5,801 nucleotides of DNA from contig JAPPNT010000047.1 in assembly GCA_028873745.1 (NCBI GenBank), forward strand, positions 1-5,801, read 5' to 3'. Below are positions 1 through 4,883 of the stretch, piece after piece. Position numbers and translations under genes: made by a program. The notes beneath the pieces were generated by a model. It saw only the letters and a program-made list of their open reading frames with translations. It was not told where the DNA came from and searched no databases. Source of the stretch: Chloroflexota bacterium (GTDB lineage: Bacteria; Chloroflexota; Dehalococcoidia; Lucifugimonadales; UBA1127). The number at the start of each line of letters is the position of its first letter. Within the stretch, counting starts at the first letter, position 1.

Positions 1-44
1 GGGTAGGGGTGGTTGGGGTGGGGTTGTATGATGGGTTGGGTGGG
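1..44 (+). other. G-run tract, possible G-quadruplex, upstream of the ABC-F gene
   Basis: The 49 bases before the ABC-F start are almost only G and T on the coding strand. G runs of three or four lie at 1-3, 6-9, 15-18 and 20-23 with loops of 2, 5 and 1 nt, which meets the usual G3+N1-7 quadruplex rule. Three more runs follow at 33-35, 38-40 and 42-44. Whether it folds, in DNA or RNA, is inference. Its position covers the expected promoter and 5' leader of the ABC-F gene. The tract may extend left of the window. Confidence 0.4.
27..32 (+). promoter_or_regulatory. Possible -10 element of the ABC-F gene
   Basis: TATGAT matches five of six bases of the sigma70 -10 consensus and lies 17 nt before the ATG at 50. 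No -35 element is visible at normal spacing, because that position falls in the G-run tract. If used, the leader would be only about 10 nt. The bases before the ATG (GGGTGGG then five T) make a poor Shine-Dalgarno sequence, so initiation signals for this gene are weak. Confidence 0.25.
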
Positions 45-49
45 TTTTT

Positions 50-2053
50 ATGCTGTTTGCCTTTGATATCAGCAAGGGGTTTGCGGACAGGACGCTGTTC
101 AGCGGGCTGACGCTCAACGTTGACGCCCGGGACCGTATCGCGCTGGTGGGCGCGAACGGGTCCGGGAAGACGACGCTGCTGGACATCCTCGCAGGGGAGA
201 CAGCGCCGGAGACGGGGAGCGTGACGATGCGCCGGGGGGTGACCGTCGGGTACCTGAAGCAGGAGCTGCCGACGTTCTCGGGCAAGGCGCTGTTGGAGGA
301 GGTGCTGGACGCGCGGGCGGAGGCGAAGGCGCTGACGGCGGAGATTGCGTCGGCGCGGGAGGCGCTGTCGACGGAGACGGACTCAGCGCGGCAGGGGGCG
401 CTGCTGGAGCGGCTGGGGGAGCTGGACGCGGCGCTGGAGGCGACGGGCGGCGAGGGCCGGGAGCACGAGGCGAAGGCGATCCTGTCGGGGCTCGGGTTCA
501 AGCAGGGGGACTTTTCGCGCCGGATGAGCGAGTTCAGCGGCGGGTGGGTGATGCGCGCGGGGCTGGCGCGGACGCTGTTTCAGAAGCCGAACCTGCTGCT
601 GCTGGACGAGCCGGCAAACCACCTGGACCTGGACGCGAACCTGTGGTTCGAGAAGTACCTGGCGGGCTTCCGGGGAGGGGTGGTGATCACGTCGCACGAC
701 CGGGCATTCCTGAACCAGACAGCGACCAAGGTGCTGGCCATCGAGCAGGACGAGGTGGTGTTGTACGCAGGGAATTACGACGAATACCTGACCGCCCGGG
801 AGAGCGCTCTGGAGACCAAGCGGGCGGCGGCGGCGCGGCAGCAGCGCGAGATCAAGAAGCAGATGCGTTTCGTGGAGGCGTTCCGGGCCAAGGCGACGAA
901 GGCGAGCCAGGTGCAGAGCCGGCTGAAGCAGATCGAGAAGCTGGAGATCATCACGTTGCCGCGGGCGACGAAGAAGGTGCGGTACTCGTTCCCGGCGCCG
1001 CCCCGGAGCGGCAACGAGGTCATCACACTGCGCAACGTCAGCAAGTCTTACGGCGAGGTCTCCGTGTACCGGGGCATGAACCTGACGCTTGAGCGCGGAG
1101 ACCGGGTGGCGCTGGTGGGGCCGAACGGGGCCGGGAAGACGACGATGCTCAAGATCCTGGCAGGGGTCGTGCCGATCGACGAGGGAGAGCGGAAGACGGG
1201 GCTCAACGTGGTCACGAATTACTACGCGCAGCACGTGCTGGAACTGCTGAACCCGAGCAAAACGGTCATCGAGGAGCTGCAGCAGGCGGCGCCCCGGGCG
1301 TCGGAGCAGAACCTGCGGACAATCCTGGGTGGATTCCTGTTCAGCGGAGACGACGTGCGGAAGCCGATCGCGGTGCTGTCGGGCGGCGAGAAGGCGCGGG
1401 TGGCGCTGGCCAAGCTGCTGCTGCAGCCGACGAACCTGCTGCTGATGGACGAGCCGACCAACCACCTGGACATCGCGTCCCGGGAGGTGCTCGCGGATGC
1501 GCTGGGCGACTACCACGGCACGATCTGCTTCATCACCCACGACCGGACGCTCATTCGGCAGGTGGCGAACAAGATCATCGAGATAGAGGACGGACGGCCG
1601 ACGGTGTACCCCGGCGACTACGACGGGTACCTCTACCGGAAGCAGACGACCACGCCCTCGCGGGGCAACAGCGCAGCGGCAGGCGGCTCCGGGGCGCGGG
1701 TGAACGGGGCGGCGGGAGCAGGCCTCGATCGGGCGCCGGCGCGGAGCCGGTCGGGGAAGCCGATCAGCGAGGAGGAGCTGCAACGGCGGTCGCTGACGTC
1801 GGAGGCGCGGCGGCTGGGGCTGCAGATCGAGCGCATCAACGGGACGCTGGCAGACCGGGAGGCGCGGATCGCGGAGCTGGAGTCGGCGTTCTCGCGGCCG
1901 GAGCTGTACAAGGACCCGGCGCGTGTGGCGTCGTCGGGGGAGGAGTACCGGGCGCTGAAGGCGGAGTCACAGTCGCTGTGGGCGGAGTGGGAACGGCTGG
2001 CGCTGGAGGCGGAGGACGTGGAGGAGCGGCTGACGGCGCTGCGCGAGGGGTAG
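50..2053 (+). CDS. ABC-F family ATPase, Uup-like, two nucleotide-binding domains
   Basis: A 667-residue soluble protein with two ABC ATPase domains and no membrane segment, as expected for ABC-F translation factors that bind the ribosomal E site. Domain 1 (about 1-243) has Walker A GANGSGKT at 34-41, signature FSGGW at 162-166 and Walker B/D-loop DEPANHLD at 186-193 with Glu187. Residues 244-323 are the charged helical linker (P-site tRNA interaction motif). Domain 2 (324-538) has Walker A GPNGAGKT at 357-364, signature LSGGE at 443-447 and DEPTNHLD at 467-474 with Glu468. A Gly/Ala/Arg-rich linker (about 539-571) joins a coiled-coil C-terminal domain (572-667), as in Uup. The ATG gives the family's usual first strand (MLFAFDISKGF). 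DEPA replaces the common DEPT in domain 1. A role in easing stalled translation or structural rearrangement of the ribosome is inferred from the family; antibiotic resistance is possible but unsupported. Confidence 0.95.
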   Translation: MLFAFDISKGFADRTLFSGLTLNVDARDRIALVGANGSGKTTLLDILAGETAPETGSVTMRRGVTVGYLKQELPTFSGKALLEEVLDARAEAKALTAEIASAREALSTETDSARQGALLERLGELDAALEATGGEGREHEAKAILSGLGFKQGDFSRRMSEFSGGWVMRAGLARTLFQKPNLLLLDEPANHLDLDANLWFEKYLAGFRGGVVITSHDRAFLNQTATKVLAIEQDEVVLYAGNYDEYLTARESALETKRAAAARQQREIKKQMRFVEAFRAKATKASQVQSRLKQIEKLEIITLPRATKKVRYSFPAPPRSGNEVITLRNVSKSYGEVSVYRGMNLTLERGDRVALVGPNGAGKTTMLKILAGVVPIDEGERKTGLNVVTNYYAQHVLELLNPSKTVIEELQQAAPRASEQNLRTILGGFLFSGDDVRKPIAVLSGGEKARVALAKLLLQPTNLLLMDEPTNHLDIASREVLADALGDYHGTICFITHDRTLIRQVANKIIEIEDGRPTVYPGDYDGYLYRKQTTTPSRGNSAAAGGSGARVNGAAGAGLDRAPARSRSGKPISEEELQRRSLTSEARRLGLQIERINGTLADREARIAELESAFSRPELYKDPARVASSGEEYRALKAESQSLWAEWERLALEAEDVEERLTALREG

Positions 2054-2063
2054 GGTGACGGGG

Positions 2064-2069
2064 TATACT
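2064..2069 (+). promoter_or_regulatory. Possible -10 element of the aldolase-like gene
   Basis: TATACT (five of six matches to the -10 consensus) lies 11 nt past the ABC-F stop codon and 29 nt before the ATG at 2099. The -35 position 17 nt upstream (2041-2046) is not a match, so the promoter would be weak or activator-dependent. Read-through from the ABC-F gene is the alternative, since no terminator is visible in the 45-nt gap. Confidence 0.3.
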
Positions 2070-2086
2070 GCCGGCAAGCAGTGCGC

Positions 2087-2092
2087 GAGGTG
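2087..2092 (+). promoter_or_regulatory. Ribosome binding site that fixes the aldolase-like start
   Basis: GAGGTG lies 6 nt upstream of the ATG at 2099. This favours that ATG over the in-frame GTG at 2081, which has no purine-rich sequence at the right distance. Confidence 0.65.
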
Positions 2093-2098
2093 ACGGCG

Positions 2099-2842
2099 AT
2101 GGCTACGGAGCCGGGCAGGCGGTACTCGGAGGCGGAGTGGAAGGCTCGGGTTAATCTGGCGGCGGCGTACCGACTTACGGACCACTTCGGGATGACGACG
2201 CTGGTGTACAACCACATTACGTCCCGGGTGCCGTTTACGGACGATCAGTTCCTTATCAATGAGTTCGGGCTGGGATACGACGAGGTGACGGCGTCGAACC
2301 TGGTGAAGATCGACGTGGACGGGAACGTGCTGGAGGAGGGGAAGCGGAACATCAACCCCGCGGGGTTCGTGATCCACTCGGCGATCCACGCGGCCCGGCA
2401 CGACGTGCTGTGCGTGATGCACACGCATACGCCGTACGGGATGGCGGTGTCGGCGCTGGAGGAGGGGCTGGTGCCGCTGCAGCAGGAGGCGTACCAGTTC
2501 CACGAGCGCATCGCGTACCACGAGTTCGAGGGGGTGGCGGTGGACGTGGACGAGCGGGAGCGGCTGGTGACGGACCTGGGGGACAAGAACGCGCTGATCC
2601 TGCGGAACCACGGGCTGCTGACCGTCGGGAGCAGCGTCGGTGAGGCGTGGGTGCGGATGTGGCTGCTGGAGCTGGCGTGCAAGACGCAGGTGCTGGCGCA
2701 ATCGACGGGGCAGCCGCTTCGGCAGGCGCCGGCGGAGGCGATGGAGCGGACGGCGGCGTTCTTCGAGGGGTTCCAGGGGCGGCCGGAGTGGGCGTGGCTG
2801 CTGCGGGTGCTGGACCGGAAGGACCCGTCTTACAAGGAGTAG
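2099..2842 (+). CDS. Class II aldolase/adducin-head family protein
   Basis: A 247-residue protein covering one complete class II aldolase/adducin domain; small-sugar aldolases and epimerases such as FucA and AraD belong to the same fold. Two zinc-binding His are visible in HTHTPYG (His108, His110) and a third in RNHGLL (His171). The blocks FLINEFGLGYDEVTASNLVK (51-70) and NPAGFVIHSAIHAAR (86-100) resemble the head of animal adducin and its bacterial homologues more than FucA. Where FucA has its catalytic Glu73, four residues before a conserved His, this protein has Gly89, so retro-aldol chemistry as in FucA is doubtful. The metal site looks intact. Substrate is unknown. It follows the ABC-F gene by 45 nt on the same strand and may be co-transcribed or have its own weak promoter. 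An in-frame GTG at 2081 would add six residues, but the Shine-Dalgarno position supports 2099. Confidence 0.9.
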   Translation: MATEPGRRYSEAEWKARVNLAAAYRLTDHFGMTTLVYNHITSRVPFTDDQFLINEFGLGYDEVTASNLVKIDVDGNVLEEGKRNINPAGFVIHSAIHAARHDVLCVMHTHTPYGMAVSALEEGLVPLQQEAYQFHERIAYHEFEGVAVDVDERERLVTDLGDKNALILRNHGLLTVGSSVGEAWVRMWLLELACKTQVLAQSTGQPLRQAPAEAMERTAAFFEGFQGRPEWAWLLRVLDRKDPSYKE

Positions 2843-2850
2843 GGGTGGCG

Positions 2851-2867
2851 GGGAGCCGGGGCTTCCC
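2851..2867 (+). terminator. Weak terminator-like hairpin after the aldolase-like gene
   Basis: GGGAGC (2851-2856) can pair with GCTTCCC (2861-2867), leaving one bulged T (2863) and a four-base loop. It starts 8 nt after the stop codon. No T-run follows, so a Rho-independent stop is unproven. A second small hairpin, GCGG/CCGC (2880-2883 with 2887-2890), follows. Confidence 0.3.
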
Positions 2868-2873
2868 GCTTCG

Positions 2874-2888
2874 GGGCCTGCGGCTGCC
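2874..2888 (+). repeat. Upstream copy of a 15-nt repeat reused in the marR leader
   Basis: GGGCCTGCGGCTGCC differs at one base from 3111-3125 (GGGCCTGCGGCAGCC) on the same strand. It matches 12 of 15 bases of the reverse complement of 3068-3082. The three copies lie within 252 bases and flank the marR promoter. Chance similarity in GC-rich spacer is possible. Confidence 0.45.
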
Positions 2889-2929
2889 GCCGTTGCCGTC
2901 TGCTTGCCGCGGCGATCCATACGTCAGCG

Positions 2930-2958
2930 TTGACTTCACCGAGTATAGATGTTATATA
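2930..2958 (+). promoter_or_regulatory. sigma70-type promoter of the marR gene
   Basis: TTGACT (2930-2935) and TATATA (2953-2958) are separated by exactly 17 nt. Each matches five of six consensus bases. It sits in the only clearly AT-rich patch (about 2941-2980) of an otherwise GC-rich spacer. Transcription would start near 2965, giving a leader of about 225 nt before the GTG at 3189. Confidence 0.7.
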
Positions 2959-2968
2959 CAAGTATTGT
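2958..2968 (+). promoter_or_regulatory. Operator-like palindrome at the marR promoter
   Basis: ACAA-GTA-TTGT is an inverted repeat with 4-bp arms starting on the last base of the -10 element and reaching the expected transcription start. A repressor bound here would block initiation. Autorepression is common for MarR proteins, so this is a reasonable MarR site. The arms are short and no second copy was found, so this is inference. Confidence 0.35.
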
Positions 2969-3067
2969 TGTCACTAACTCTTGCGGTGTGCAATGCCCGA
3001 GGATGGTAGGATATGCGCTTAGCCGGGCATCGAACGTCCGGGGCGTGTCCAGGGCACAAGGAGGAGG

Positions 3068-3125
3068 GGCTGCGGCAGGGCCGGCGGCCGGACAGACCGC
3101 CGCCAAGGACGGGCCTGCGGCAGCC
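3068..3125 (+). repeat. Long imperfect inverted repeat in the marR leader
   Basis: The arm 3068-3082 (GGCTGCGGCAGGGCC) pairs with 3111-3125 (GGGCCTGCGGCAGCC) at 13 of 15 positions; both mismatches are G opposite G (3074/3119 and 3080/3113). Inside, GGCGG (3083-3087) can pair with CCGCC at 3097-3101 or 3100-3104, so two registers of the apical stem are possible. No T-run follows. Confidence 0.6.
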
Positions 3126-3138
3126 AGATATGATTTAC

Positions 3139-3164
3139 CGGGCGCGCGAGGGCTTCCGTGCCCG
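3139..3164 (+). other. Hairpin just upstream of the marR ribosome binding site
   Basis: CGGGCGCG (3139-3146) pairs with CGTGCCCG (3157-3164) over 8 bp including one G-T pair, with a 10-nt loop. It ends 6 nt before the Shine-Dalgarno sequence, a position where folding could affect ribosome access. Regulation is inference. Confidence 0.45.
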
Positions 3165-3170
3165 AACACG

Positions 3171-3178
3171 AAGGAAGG
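3171..3178 (+). promoter_or_regulatory. Ribosome binding site that fixes the marR start
   Basis: AAGGAAGG lies 10 nt upstream of the GTG at 3189, where the MarR-like sequence begins. The upstream ATG at 2949 lies in the promoter and cannot be served by this site. Confidence 0.65.
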
Positions 3179-3188
3179 TACGGGAAAC

Positions 3189-3686
3189 GTGGCGGACCTG
3201 ACCCCCCCGGACGAACTGCACCACGGGACCGAAATCCTGTTTCGAGAGTGGCAGGGGAGCGTCGCCGACCTTGTGAACGCCGTGGAGAAGGGACTGGCGG
3301 AGGAGGTGGCGCCCCACGGCCTGGCACTGCAGGAGTTCAACCTGCTGAGGGCCTGCTATGAGCTGGCGCGGGAATGCACCGCGACGGAGCTGGGAAGGCT
3401 GCTGCCGGTGGACCCGGCGCGCATAAGCCGCATTGTCAACACGCTGGTGGACAATGGCTTGCTGCGCAGGCGCCGCACCCGCGAGGACCGGCGGGTGGTC
3501 ATGCTCCGGCTTTCCGAGGAGGGAAGGGAGCTGACCTCCCGCATCCTGCGGGACATCCTGCGGTACGACGCCCGGCTGACCCAGGGGGTGGGCGCGGATG
3601 AGATGCAGGTCTTCCTGTCCGTGACCGCCAAGATCATTGCCAACCACGCCGCCATGCAGCAGCCGGAAAGCCCCGGGACGGCGTGA
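3189..3686 (+). CDS. MarR-family transcriptional regulator
   Basis: A 165-residue winged helix-turn-helix protein, normal in length for dimeric MarR repressors. Residues 15-40 form the N-terminal dimerisation helix. The DNA-binding domain runs from about 45 to 112: helix 2 region ECTATELGRLL, recognition helix PARISRIVNTLVDNGLL (76-92), and a basic wing with four Arg (93-96) and the conserved D-x-R (Asp100, Arg102) before the strand VVMLRLSEEG. The C-terminal helices (about 113-155) complete the dimer interface. Cys56 and Cys63 are present but nothing shows redox sensing. The GTG start was chosen from the Shine-Dalgarno sequence and family fit. The gene has its own strong promoter and a palindrome that may be its operator. 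It is convergent with the methyltransferase gene, 33 nt between stop codons. Ligand and target genes are unknown; the ABC-F and methyltransferase genes are only candidates by position. Confidence 0.9.
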   Translation: MADLTPPDELHHGTEILFREWQGSVADLVNAVEKGLAEEVAPHGLALQEFNLLRACYELARECTATELGRLLPVDPARISRIVNTLVDNGLLRRRRTREDRRVVMLRLSEEGRELTSRILRDILRYDARLTQGVGADEMQVFLSVTAKIIANHAAMQQPESPGTA

Positions 3687-3687
3687 A

Positions 3688-3725
3688 GCCTGAGGGGACG
3701 GCCCCACGCCGTCCCGAGATCAGGC
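3688..3725. terminator. Bidirectional terminator hairpin between convergent genes
   Basis: GGGACGGC (3695-3702) and GCCGTCCC (3708-3715) form a perfect 8-bp stem with a 5-nt loop. Outside it, GCCTGA (3688-3693) pairs perfectly with TCAGGC (3720-3725), separated by an asymmetric internal loop. The structure begins 1 nt after the marR stop. Its outer arm contains the stop codon and last codon of the opposite-strand methyltransferase gene. No T-run flanks it on either side, so termination is inferred from stem strength and position. Confidence 0.65.
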
Positions 3726-4547
3726 AAACGCCTTGTTGGCCAGGGCCTCTCCAAAGGCAACGCCAAGGAAGGCGCCGGGGTGCTCCTTCCACCGGTCATA
3801 GACGCTGGCAATTTCGTCGCACAGCTCTCTGGTCGCCGCTCCGTACTTTATGGCGGCCTCCGTGATCTCCGGCGACAGGAACCACTGGAGGGCCAACCTG
3901 TGGATGAACTCCACGTCCGCAGGCGCGCTGTAGATGTCGAAAGTGGCGTTGGCACGGACGTTTTCAAACCCCGCCTCTCTCATGTGAGCCTTCAACTCCC
4001 TGCCCATCTGCGGATGGGCGTCGTCAGCGGACAAGAGGTCTTCAAGCATGTCCCAGGCCTTGCGGATGACGCCGAAGTCGGGCTCGGTGAAGCTGGACGC
4101 GCAGATCATCTCGCGGCAGCCGAGGATGCCGCCGGGCTTGAGGACGCGCTTCACCTCAGCCAGCGCGGCGGCGGTGTCTGGAATGTGCATGAGCACGTTG
4201 TGGCAGTGGGCGACGTCGAAGAAGTCGTCGGGAAAGGGCAGGGCCGTGACGTCACCGACGTGGAAGGTGGCGTTTGTGATGCCCTGGGCCTGGGCGACGG
4301 ACGCGGCGATCTCGACCTGGGAGGGCTCCATGTCGACGCCGTGCAGCTCGCCCGGCATCACCCGGCCGGCCAGCCCGACGGATATGGTGCCGGGCCCGCA
4401 GCCGAAGTCGAGCACGCGGAGGCCGGGCCGGAGGTACGGGATCAGGTAGGCGGCGTTCGCCTGGGCGGTGTATCGGCGAAGAGACTCCAGAAACTCCTCG
4501 CCGAAGCCCATCGTGTAGTCGGGGGTCCCCTGTTCCTGGTTCGTCAT
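3720..4547 (-). CDS. Class I SAM-dependent methyltransferase (Methyltransf_11/UbiE-like)
   Basis: A 275-residue soluble protein with the Rossmann-like SAM-binding core. Motif I is VLDFGCGPGT (45-54). The acidic end of strand 2 is GVDMEPSQ (Asp72). GDVTALPFPDDFFDVAH (98-114) holds the adenine-side Asp99 and motif II, and VLKPGGIL (135-142) is the post-motif. The C-terminal part (about 150-275) is helical and probably shapes the acceptor pocket. The acceptor is not identifiable: no paired cysteines mark an arsenite enzyme and no membrane or RNA-binding domain is seen. The ATG at 4547 was chosen because AGAAGGA lies 7 nt before it. The frame stays open to a GTG at 4736, which would add 63 Ala/Pro/Gly-rich residues outside the domain. 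It is convergent with marR and divergent from the sensor gene. Confidence 0.9.
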   Translation of the reverse strand: MTNQEQGTPDYTMGFGEEFLESLRRYTAQANAAYLIPYLRPGLRVLDFGCGPGTISVGLAGRVMPGELHGVDMEPSQVEIAASVAQAQGITNATFHVGDVTALPFPDDFFDVAHCHNVLMHIPDTAAALAEVKRVLKPGGILGCREMICASSFTEPDFGVIRKAWDMLEDLLSADDAHPQMGRELKAHMREAGFENVRANATFDIYSAPADVEFIHRLALQWFLSPEITEAAIKYGAATRELCDEIASVYDRWKEHPGAFLGVAFGEALANKAFA

Positions 4548-4554
4548 GGGCGCA

Positions 4555-4561
4555 TCCTTCT
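4555..4561 (-). promoter_or_regulatory. Ribosome binding site that fixes the methyltransferase start
   Basis: Read on the minus strand, AGAAGGA lies 7 nt upstream of the ATG at 4547. It supports the 275-residue form over the longer frame starting at GTG 4736. Confidence 0.7.
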
Positions 4562-4584
4562 CTCGAAAGTCAAGAGCGGCAAAC

Positions 4585-4639
4585 CCGAGCCGCCAGACAG
4601 GAGGAAGGACCCGCCGGTAGACGATCTGCCTGGACTCGG
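4585..4639 (-). other. Hairpin in the methyltransferase leader
   Basis: CCGAG (4585-4589) pairs with CTCGG (4635-4639), and CCAGACAG (4593-4600) pairs with CTGCCTGG (4626-4633). On the minus-strand RNA the inner stem is 8 bp with one G-U pair, around a 25-nt loop. It lies between the candidate promoter and the Shine-Dalgarno site. No known riboswitch class is recognised. Confidence 0.4.
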
Positions 4640-4683
4640 CAATATTCGCGAAGCCGAAACGGCCGCCAGCGAAAGTCCCCGCA

Positions 4684-4695
4684 GGCGCCGGCGCC
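4684..4695. repeat. 12-bp perfect palindrome
   Basis: GGCGCCGGCGCC reads the same on both strands. It falls in the spacer that would be methyltransferase leader. It could be a small hairpin or a protein site; in GC-rich DNA it may also be chance. Confidence 0.4.
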
Positions 4696-4751
4696 GCTGG
4701 GGCAACACCGTGAGAACCCTTCGCCTGAGCAACCACATTGCGAACGACTTT

Positions 4752-4778
4752 AGCATACAGTTGTGACTTTTCTGTGAA
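4752..4778 (-). promoter_or_regulatory. Possible promoter of the methyltransferase gene
   Basis: On the minus strand, TTCACA (4778-4773, five of six matches to the -35) is followed after 15 nt by TATGCT (4757-4752, four of six matches to the -10). The spacing is 2 nt short of the optimum. The patch is AT-rich relative to its surroundings. A start here would give a leader of about 200 nt. Confidence 0.35.
4762..4777 (+). repeat. TGTGA direct repeat, 11-nt period, in the divergent promoter region
   Basis: TGTGA occurs at 4762-4766 and again at 4773-4777, about one helical turn apart, overlapping the candidate methyltransferase promoter and upstream of the candidate sensor promoter. Such spacing suits a regulator bound on one face of the DNA, but five-base repeats are easily chance. 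Confidence 0.3.
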
Positions 4779-4803
4779 TTACCAGGGAGTTTTCTATGAC
4801 TTC

Positions 4804-4832
4804 TTGTAACCTCACGCCAGGACTGCCATACT
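4804..4832 (+). promoter_or_regulatory. Possible promoter of the GAF-PAS gene
   Basis: TTGTAA (4804-4809) and CATACT (4827-4832) are 17 nt apart; each matches four of six consensus bases. Transcription would start near 4839, about 45 nt before the TTG start. The ATACTG at 4828-4833 is also found at 2065-2070 before the aldolase-like gene. Confidence 0.4.
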
Positions 4833-4872
4833 GGTCTCGACCGGCAAGGAACAACGTGCCGACATTGGTGGC

Positions 4873-4879
4873 GAGGTGA
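4873..4879 (+). promoter_or_regulatory. Ribosome binding site that supports the TTG start
   Basis: GAGGTGA lies with its GAGG core (4873-4876) 7 nt before the TTG at 4884. The ATG at 4923 has no comparable site. The surrounding 12 bases, GCGAGGTGACGG (4871-4882), are identical to 2085-2096 before the aldolase-like gene. Confidence 0.6.
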
Positions 4880-4883
4880 CGGA

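Larger units (their letters stand above)
2965..3188 (+). other. Long structured 5' leader of the marR transcript
   Basis: Between the expected transcription start and the GTG at 3189 lie several inverted repeats in order: ATGCCCG/CGGGCAT (2993-2999 with 3024-3030, 7 bp); GTGTC/GGCAC containing one G-T pair (3045-3049 with 3053-3057); the long hairpin 3068-3125; and an 8-bp stem 3139-3146 with 3157-3164 just ahead of the Shine-Dalgarno sequence. It does not match any riboswitch, RNase P, SRP or tmRNA signature I recognise. The marR frame is open back to an ATG at 2949, but that ATG lies inside the promoter and the extra 80 codons show no MarR features, so I treat this as untranslated. Confidence 0.5.

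Noticed and set aside
383..1783. 466-codon open frame on the minus strand opposite the ABC-F gene
   Set aside because: It is Arg/Leu/Gln/Pro-rich with no recognisable domain, and lies fully opposite a well-supported gene. High GC removes stop codons from the antisense frame.
50..2053. Classifying the ABC-F protein as an antibiotic resistance factor
   Set aside because: The domain layout with a C-terminal coiled coil is that of housekeeping Uup-like proteins, and nothing in the linker can be assigned to a resistance subfamily by eye.
1967..2920. 317-codon open frame on the minus strand opposite the aldolase-like gene
   Set aside because: Low-complexity His/Arg/Leu/Pro composition and full overlap with a gene that has clear motifs; an antisense shadow.
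2949..3188. 80-codon N-terminal extension of the MarR protein from ATG 2949
   Set aside because: The ATG lies just upstream of the -10 element of the likely promoter, the residues are not MarR-like, and a good Shine-Dalgarno sequence serves GTG 3189.
2965..3188. Known structural RNA (RNase P, SRP, tmRNA, cobalamin or SAM riboswitch)
   Set aside because: None of the conserved sequence boxes I know for these classes is present; only generic hairpins are seen.
3013..3201. 62-codon frame in the marR leader as a leader peptide
   Set aside because: Arg/Gly/Pro-rich composition typical of GC-rich spacer. The purine-rich GGATGGTAGG before its ATG is not a convincing Shine-Dalgarno sequence, and the frame overlaps the marR start.
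3780..4766. 328-codon plus-strand frame opposite the methyltransferase
   Set aside because: No domain, Val/Gly/Asp/His-rich mirror of the methyltransferase codons; the minus strand carries all SAM-binding motifs.
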